A stretch of 27,589 nt of DNA from Hypsibius dujardini (lineage: Eukaryota; Tardigrada; Eutardigrada; Parachela; Hypsibiidae), in NCBI GenBank assembly GCA_001579985.1, contig LRSR01008313.1:1-27589 (forward strand). Direction: 5' to 3'. A program made the translations under genes and the position numbers. This document shows positions 21,744 to 27,589 of this stretch, one piece after another. How positions within the stretch are numbered: position 1 is the first letter of the stretch; every line of letters begins with the position of its first letter. The notes below the pieces were generated by a model that was not told the origin of the DNA, ran no database searches, and saw only the letters and a list, made by a program, of their open reading frames with translations.

Positions 21744-22851
21744 TCAAACCGTCTTGCCCCAATCCTTGACCAGCACCACGTCTCCGCTGAGGCGAATGAT
21801 AAGCCGTACCGGCGGATTGTACATGTTGTACGAGGCGGTTGACCACAGGGCAGTCAGTTGACCGTTTCCACTCACACTATACAACACTAAATTGCCGTCG
21901 CTCTGCATGATCAATTTGGTCTTTCGGCCCGGAGATCACCGTGCCTGCCCTCGCTTCAACTCTTCCCCAGGTGAAAGCAGTGATCATTTATCCGGGTAAT
22001 TGGTCGTACTATCAAGCATGCTTTTGTGCATGAAGTCTGCCGGAAGGACGGTCCCAAGTAATAATATTTCTCGTATGGGAACAAAGCCAAAAAGCTAACA
22101 ATTCCATACCGATTCGAAATCATACGGTTCTCCAAATGCAGTCGAGTTGTAAATGTCGAACTGACTCTTATCATCTAAGAAGCGGAGAATATTAATTCTC
22201 CATATTCGTAGCCTGAATCACTTGTCTATCCGAGGCTGTTTCTGTTCGGCAAAAAACTTATCATGAAGCCCACTGTCAGGGCTGATATTGCTCCAGTTAA
22301 CGTCGACATACTCATCCCGATCTATTCTTAATTATTCGTAGAAAAATCCTGCAAATGCTCAAGTCAATCGCGATCGCTGCTTTCAGAACTCTGATTGCTT
22401 TTCAGAGATCACAAATCTAAGTTCATGCCAAGAGCACGCATTATTTTATGCTTGAGCGGTCCCGCTTGTTTCATGTTCTTCATACATGAAACAGTCTAGA
22501 AATCACCACAAAGAGTATTTTTTAATTATAATTAGGAATTGCATTATGTCTCTACGGCTGCTGTGAGCCACTAACGAAAGTACTTACTCGAAATGCTGAG
22601 GGCAACAACTTGACCAGCCTTGTTATTACGTGGGGGCTGCTTCCCAACAATGGAATAACATCTGCAAAGAAGTGTACGCATGGATCTTCTTACATTCGAC
22701 GGGAGTAGGTAGATCTCTTACTGTTTGGGAACGGTAAATATTTGGATATACTGCGTCTCCGTTGTGCGCTGCACGAACTTGAGACAGGTCGCTTTTTCAA
22801 ACACGTTTATCGCGTCTAAGACCAGCTGCATTTTGCCCTTTTCCGTAGTTT
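21744..22851 (-). pseudogene. Third astacin (minus strand) fused to a bulb-type lectin domain, decayed
   Basis: Five exons correspond to astacin exons 4-8, mostly with the same phases: 22851-22722 (VFEKATCLKFVQRTTETQYI), 22661-22588 (CYSIVGK and AGQVVALS), 22495-22429 (zinc motif), 22348-22274 (GFFYE then stop, then DRDEYVDVNWSNI) and 22174-21744. The zinc site is HKIMRALGFFYE for HExxHxxGFxHE, so Glu and two His are gone. The Met-turn reads SVWNC after FGEPYDFE. Stops are TAA after GFFYE, TAG after WNC, TGA after YPDK and TGA near the lectin start. The zinc exon also appears frame-shifted. The last exon continues in the same frame into a bulb-type lectin domain with the mannose-site motif QSDGNLVLY, an LWST strand and GDVVLVKDWG, then a stop. 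Exons 1-3 were not found. This is a pseudogene of an astacin-lectin fusion. Confidence 0.8.
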
Positions 22852-24039
22852 CTGTAACAATCATCCAAAATTTATCTTAATTTAATTAAAATTTATAAAT
22901 AATTATGTATAGTCACTGGTTGATTAGTTGACTGTGTTCAACTAACCCCCTGCCCCACCCCTTTTGCCCATCGCTCGGACCCTTCATTCAATTTTTTCTT
23001 GTCGCTTACTGTATGCTGATCCTAAGCCGTCTCTATTAGGTCATAATCGTATCATTTTAAATGATTTTTAATGATTTAGTTAAGTACAAGTACTATTACA
23101 CTATGTGTCCACACGGCCTGCCGTAGCGTGTTGCATTTGGTGCGCCGTGTGAAGCAGACACAGTATGCGAGGCCGTTTTTTAAATTTCTCCCGCCATATG
23201 CTCTTCATTCTTATTATAATTTTTAAATAATTTTTAAAATAATATGTTGGAAGTGTTCTATTTATGTAAAAAATGTACGTTTGTTGAACGCCGGTAAGGG
23301 TGTAAAAACATAAAACAAAACTTTACGCCACAGTAAATCAACCAATCAGCCGTTGAATCGTATGATAAATCCGTTAGGGAGATCTGGAAGCTCTCGATTT
23401 TGTTCCTGCCGATAGCAGACCTCGAGGGCCGCTGAAATATTTTTCTAAGATTTTCATATCAAGTCCATTATTTGCAAAAATAAATTCAGGGAAATCGAGT
23501 GTGATATCTCTCTCCAACCCCGCGTGAGACCATTCACGGTGGCAATTCCTGTGGTAGAAATGGTTTTGTTTTAAGCGCAAGAAACTATACAGAAGCCAAA
23601 CTCATTGATTTCGGGGGGGGGGGGCTCAAAAGTAACGTCTGACTTTGATGTACAACTATAAAAGACAACCAGTCGAGCATGTTAACGGGCAGATAGTGTC
23701 GGCGAGCCAGCAAACAGGTTCCTTCTTTGGGCAATTTAAAAAATGCCGTACTGTTCATAAAATATTTACGTAGATGGAATATTAGCCGTACGTGTGACAG
23801 ACTGTAAATGCCCGGCAGACGACATTTCATTTCCGTGCTTGTAAACACCCGGAACGTCTGCGTGTAAAAAGCAAAATTACTTGGTAACGTCATTTCTCAT
23901 TTCTCGAGCTCCTTTGGAGAGCTGCTATTAATTCCTAAGCTTGTGAATTGTAATTACACATTCACCATCATCCGTCTTGAGGTTACAACCGACTGCGAAT
24001 CATATCCCCGCCTTGCCCCGAATCTGAGACCACCCGACA
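22852..24039. other. Intergenic, nothing recognised
   Basis: Exons 1-3 of the minus-strand astacin should lie here but I could not recognise propeptide or N-terminal catalytic sequence. A run of 12 G is at 23613-23624. Other open frames have no support. Confidence 0.35.
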
Positions 24040-25181
24040 ATGAAATTAATATACATTTGCATCATTCTTGTAGCATGTGGCTGTACCGTCGTAAATTGCT
24101 ATTACCCCTGGAATTGGAACCCATGGAGTTGTAAGTTCTAAGACGCGAGTAAGCCCCAAAAATGCAAGTCCATTTTAAGGTACGTAATTTTTCTTTAGGG
24201 CAGTATAGACCATCACGCCATGTTGCAGTGGAAATCTATATTTTTCCTTCACTGAACGATTTCCTTGCTGTACGTAGGTGTTCAGTACACAATAATGAAT
24301 CATTCGTTAACAGCATTCTAACAGAGACTCGTGTTCGAACAAAATCTTGCCGTTCTAGTGGTGGCATGGGGACGGAACTTTTTCGAGCTGGAAGAACAAC
24401 GTTCCTGACGGCGACAGAGAAGACACCACAACTACAGCCAGTAAGTTTTAGAAGTCATGCTAGGTTACATGAAAGCTAACGAACACAATAGCTTTAATAT
24501 TCAAGCTCCGGTTGTGGTACAATCTCGAAGAGGTTTTAAGATTGTTCCAACTGCATTTTCAAAGGAACCACTGAGGTCCCAATTAGTTCCACACCCTTCC
24601 TGGACAAGAAGGTGGTGGTTGATTACTTCTGCTACTACTACACCGACTTGACGTACTACTGTAAAACGAAATGTGATTATAACGACGGGGAGAGAACGCT
24701 GGCCACCTCAACCATTGACACGCAGTTGAAGTATTACGACATGAACTGCACGGAGCAAGTTGAAATGAACCAAACTCGCTGGTCAGGTGGACCTCAATGT
24801 AATATGTCTAGCTATCTCCCCACTCGCTGGTTTGTTCGAGTACATAATGAAAATATTGTGGTTGCTTTCTTGCAGCCATTCTAAACGGAAGATACATCGA
24901 TACATCAAAGGAAAAAGACATCTTGGCGACTTGTGCTTTCTTTACGGGAAATGAGTTTGCGTGCGATGGAGTGTCGAGCTGTACCAGTTCCAACAACGAG
25001 AACCGATGCGGGAGTGCAGCACCGTGGAGTGGGTCATACATCGGCTCTCCTCAAACCGGTATTTGTTTATCAACTCGCGTGGAAGACTCATGGAAGACGT
25101 CACTAGGTTTAACGGCCTTGTTTCTTGCTAGGCTTTACGCTGAATGGAACCATCGTCAGGACGTTTAGCAATCCTACATGA
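24040..25181 (+). CDS. Secreted Cys-rich protein, paralogue 2 (with signal peptide)
   Basis: Exon 24040-24130 starts with ATG and encodes a clear signal peptide (MKLIYICIILVACGC) followed by a Trp-rich stretch (WNWNPWS), donor gtaagt. The exons shared with paralogue 1 are 24565-24798 (acceptor tttcaaag), 24876-25058 (acceptor ctttcttgcag) and 25132-25181 (acceptor tttcttgctag, TGA), all phase 1. Eight cysteines and the patches CKTKC, YDMNC, DILATCAFF and SNNENRCGS match. A middle exon ending at 24440 (gtaagt) fits phase 1 and would add WWHGDG and a Thr-rich linker (EDTTTTA), but its start is unclear and a TAG precedes the Trp pair. An extracellular protein of about 210 residues is expected; the family is not recognised. 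Coding on both flanks of the astacin cluster is probably the result of segmental duplication. Confidence 0.6.
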
Positions 25182-27167
25182 TAGAAGTAAATCTATTCGA
25201 TCCATGACTGCGATGTGGTTTCACCAGGGCAAAATATTTTAAGCTGTTCTACTTTTTCTCAGTGAAATGATTTTGTTCAGATTGAGATATAGAATCAATT
25301 GTTTTGTTTTGATTAAACGTGGGAAAACGCGCGATAACCAATGATCAACGAATTAACTGCGTGCGCGTTGATTCGGATATTTCCAAGGGTATTAATGGCC
25401 AGGCGGCTTTGGTAGAGCCTTCTCATGACCGGAACACACGTAGTGCTCACCGCATTAAAATCATCGAAGAGCTACCTTCAAAAGAAGAACCGGCTTGATA
25501 ATGCAAGCATCTCATACGGATATGCTTCATGAAATCAGCGGCGTCTGTTCCAAAACCTGTTCCAAGCGGTACGTCGTACAACTATTGTCACTCCTAGCTG
25601 AGAACGAATGAAGGGGAGAGTTTATTGTGTGCAGTGCACCAAAAAACATTGCCTGGCAACTTGTGAATTTTATGCGGCGAGCGTTTCGGCTTTTGTTTCG
25701 AAGAAATCTGCCACACGTGAGTGGAGTAAACACAAATACATACTAGCCTGGGAATATTTTAAACAGTGCAGCAGTGTTTCGGTGATATTTTTTTAAATTC
25801 CGACGGCGTTATCTTCATTGTTCGATATATTAAAGCTAGTGGTTTGCAATTATGGTCAGCAGCCATTTCTTGGTCTCATCTAAAAAGCGGATATGACAAT
25901 GCATTCCTTCTCATATGCTTATAGCATTCCAAACACAGCTTGTAGTTCAGTATTCTGTTCGTCATATGTGTCTTCCGTTTAGGGCCCTTGCATACTGCTG
26001 GCAACCGAGTACCCTTAAACAATGCCAGAGATCCAGAGCGTAATGATACTGCGTATTCTCCTAATCCATAGTACACATCTGGCGTACGACAAGTCTTTTT
26101 TCCGTACACATTAAGGACAAATTGTCACCTTAAATGTGTACGTAGAAACAGCGGCTTATATCATCCATATTATGTACGGCCACCAAAAAACGTACGCCGT
26201 ACATATTATGTACAACCGCATTTATTTTGATCCGTGTGTACAGTTTTCAGCCCTTAAAAACTTTACGCAGGAAAATTAATGTCTGACAAAAATCCCTAGA
26301 GAAATCTTATGTAATTTGTTAGGCCTAACATAAGTAACATAAGTAACATATTCTATACCTACTTTGTCAGACCATAAGAATATGCTCAGGTTTTACTGAT
26401 TTTGTAGAGCTGGATGGGCGGAAAAGTTCTAGCTAATGCCTTAATCTTCCTGTGGACTTCTGTCATACGACTTATGAAACTACTACTTGTGTTTGTTTGA
26501 AAACAGTTCTGGAAATTGTTTTCAAAAGTTTCGTTCAGATGGGCTAAACATCGAATCTCGCGAACCTTTTAACTACTAACGCTTGACAAACCAAGGTATA
26601 ATAGCGCCTGAATATTGTTTCAGTCTTCCCACAGCCGTGAAACGTGAAAGCATAGGTTTCGCAATTCTTCGCGAAATGCTAAAACTGTTTTAGAACTATT
26701 TTTGGACACATATTTCGCCGTGTTTTAAAATAATTAGAAATCCCACCCCTGCGTCCTACAAGATGCCAAACCCTGGGCACCCTGCACAGACTTTTATTCT
26801 GTCATTTATTTCTAAAAACGTATAGTCTGCTCGCGTTTCGATTAAGAATGAATAAAGCGTATAAATTTTGAACGCTCACATATATCGTTTCACATACATT
26901 TAAAGGGATAAAAAGAGTGGTCACACGCCCTAAGAACGATCTCACAAATTATGTGCGGAATGACGTATAATTTGTGTGAAAATTTGACTTTTCGTATGAC
27001 TTTTCGTACTTAATTTTTTCATGTGTACTAGGGTTACGTGCAAATCTTCCAAAAAAAAACTTATGTCCAGGTGCGTTGCTTTCGCTGTAGTGGGAGCGAG
27101 ACATAAGCTGCTGGTGTTGAGCAGGAAGCGATAGCCTCGCAAACGCCATGCCATGGGTGCTGAGTTT
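25182..27167. other. Intergenic, no gene supported
   Basis: No exon pair with consistent phase was found. A minus-strand open frame (26109-25876, 77 codons) has several Cys and Arg/Lys residues but no recognisable family and no splice support. A short tandem CATAAGTAACATAAGTAACAT repeat is near 26330, and a hairpin is at 26102-26141. Confidence 0.4.
26102..26141. repeat. Hairpin (inverted repeat)
   Basis: CGTACACATTAAGG pairs with CCTTAAATGTGTACG across an 11-base loop, with one bulged base. It is followed within 90 bases by further GTAC-containing motifs (TATTATGTACGGCC; GCCGTACATATTATGTAC). It may be the end of a small transposon, but no second terminus was identified. Confidence 0.5.
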
Positions 27168-27589
27168 TCACACCGCTTCTCCGCGAGCGTTGATCAGTAG
27201 CACGTCACCGTTGAGCAGCACATGCACCGACCGGGACTTCTCGTACATGATAAACGTGCCGGACGCCCACGTGGGTATCTCGGCGCCACCGTCGAGCCGG
27301 TAAACCATCAGGTTGCCGTCATTTTGTAGGGTCAATTTGAATGTTCGCTTGGACGAAAAGAGGGACTGCCCAGAACGGAGATATCCTCCGCGACAAATGT
27401 AGGGCGAATCGCCGGGATGACAGCAGGCAGCAGTGGTGTCGTCGTCCGTCAGCGACTCATCTGTCGTGGTGGTGCTGATGGTGACTTCGGTTGTCGTGAT
27501 AACGGCAGCCGGATCAAAACTAGCTAACCAGCAAGCCATTTGGCCGGTGTAGTTGAGGACGCTTAAAGCGTGGATTTTCGCAACGGAAC
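27168..27589 (-). CDS. Bulb-type lectin domain protein, 3' part (runs off the window)
   Basis: The frame is open from the window edge to a TGA at 27170-27168, about 139 codons. The first residues (SVAKIHAL) resemble the end of an astacin domain, where D-I-x-K-I-N-x-x-Y-x-C is usual. Next comes a Thr/Ser/Asp-rich linker (ITTTEVTISTTTTDESLTDDD), a CC pair and a bulb-type lectin domain with the mannose-site motif QNDGNLMVY, TWASGT and LLNGDVLLINARG. The end aligns with the lectin of the minus-strand astacin pseudogene (GDVVLVKDWGKTV / GDVLLINARGEAV). The lectin family binds mannose-type sugars; only one canonical QxDxNxVxY site is clear, so binding is unproven. It is probably the intact relative of that pseudogene and likely also an astacin-lectin fusion, which the next upstream exons would show. 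Confidence 0.7.
   Translation of the reverse strand, partial: SVAKIHALSVLNYTGQMACWLASFDPAAVITTTEVTISTTTTDESLTDDDTTAACCHPGDSPYICRGGYLRSGQSLFSSKRTFKLTLQNDGNLMVYRLDGGAEIPTWASGTFIMYEKSRSVHVLLNGDVLLINARGEAV

Noticed and set aside
24040-24440. Thrombospondin type 1 repeat in the Cys-rich gene (WNWNPWS with TRVRTKSC)
   Set aside because: The two parts lie in different frames relative to the phases needed, and the CxxC pattern is not satisfied.
25630-25733. Third copy of the Cys-rich family (KHCLATCEFY)
   Set aside because: Similarity is limited to about LATC and an aromatic residue; the downstream cysteines and NNENRCG are absent.
25876-26109. 77-codon minus-strand frame with Cys and basic residues
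   Set aside because: No motif spacing of a known zinc-binding or transposase domain and no splice context.

Overview
The window is nuclear DNA from an invertebrate animal, not a prokaryote. Its genes are split by short introns (about 75-120 bp, some 0.8-6 kb) with GT..AG borders and consistent phases. It carries a non-LTR retrotransposon and several MITE-like elements, and its proteins are animal families: astacin (M12A) metalloprotease homologues, an ABCC/MRP transporter remnant and bulb-type lectin domains. A defensin-like CS-alpha-beta domain suggests an ecdysozoan, but the species cannot be fixed from sequence alone.

Layout. 1188-1808 (+) and 24040-25181 (+): two paralogues of an unrecognised secreted Cys-rich protein that flank the region. 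2163-2267 and 21489-21593 (-): paralogous 35-codon blocks whose differences are mostly synonymous. 2848-3627 (+): a possible three-exon gene of unknown function. 3764-5450 (-): remnant of an ABCC transporter with a nonsense codon, frameshifts and loss of part of its second membrane domain. 6505-21260: a tandem duplication of an astacin gene. Copy A (7483-11486) has an open frame over eight exons. Copy B (12571-21260) is interrupted in intron 5 by a 5.1-kb insertion that contains a LINE, and it carries a nonsense codon. 21744-22851 (-): a third, decayed astacin whose last exon runs into a bulb-type lectin domain. 27168-27589 (-): the 3' end of a related lectin gene that leaves the window.

Central observation. 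In both plus-strand astacins the zinc signature keeps its three histidines, but the catalytic glutamate is glutamine (HQLMH for HExxH). Copy A also has Phe for the usual Tyr after the Met-turn. The third copy has lost the motif altogether. The domain therefore appears to serve, or to have served, as a non-proteolytic scaffold. Behind it each copy carries a different C-terminal module: an eight-cysteine defensin-like domain in A, an unrecognised roughly 150-residue tail in B, and a bulb-type lectin in the minus-strand copy. This looks like a locus where an inactive secreted protease scaffold has been paired with different putative recognition or antimicrobial modules, under heavy transposon traffic.

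Mobile elements date one another. Copy A has two MITE insertions that are absent from copy B, and copy B has a 5.1-kb insertion absent from copy A. A foldback element and a 190-bp MITE in intron 7 are shared and so predate the duplication. All calls rest on reading the sequence by eye; no database search or expression data were available, and some single-base lesions could be assembly errors.
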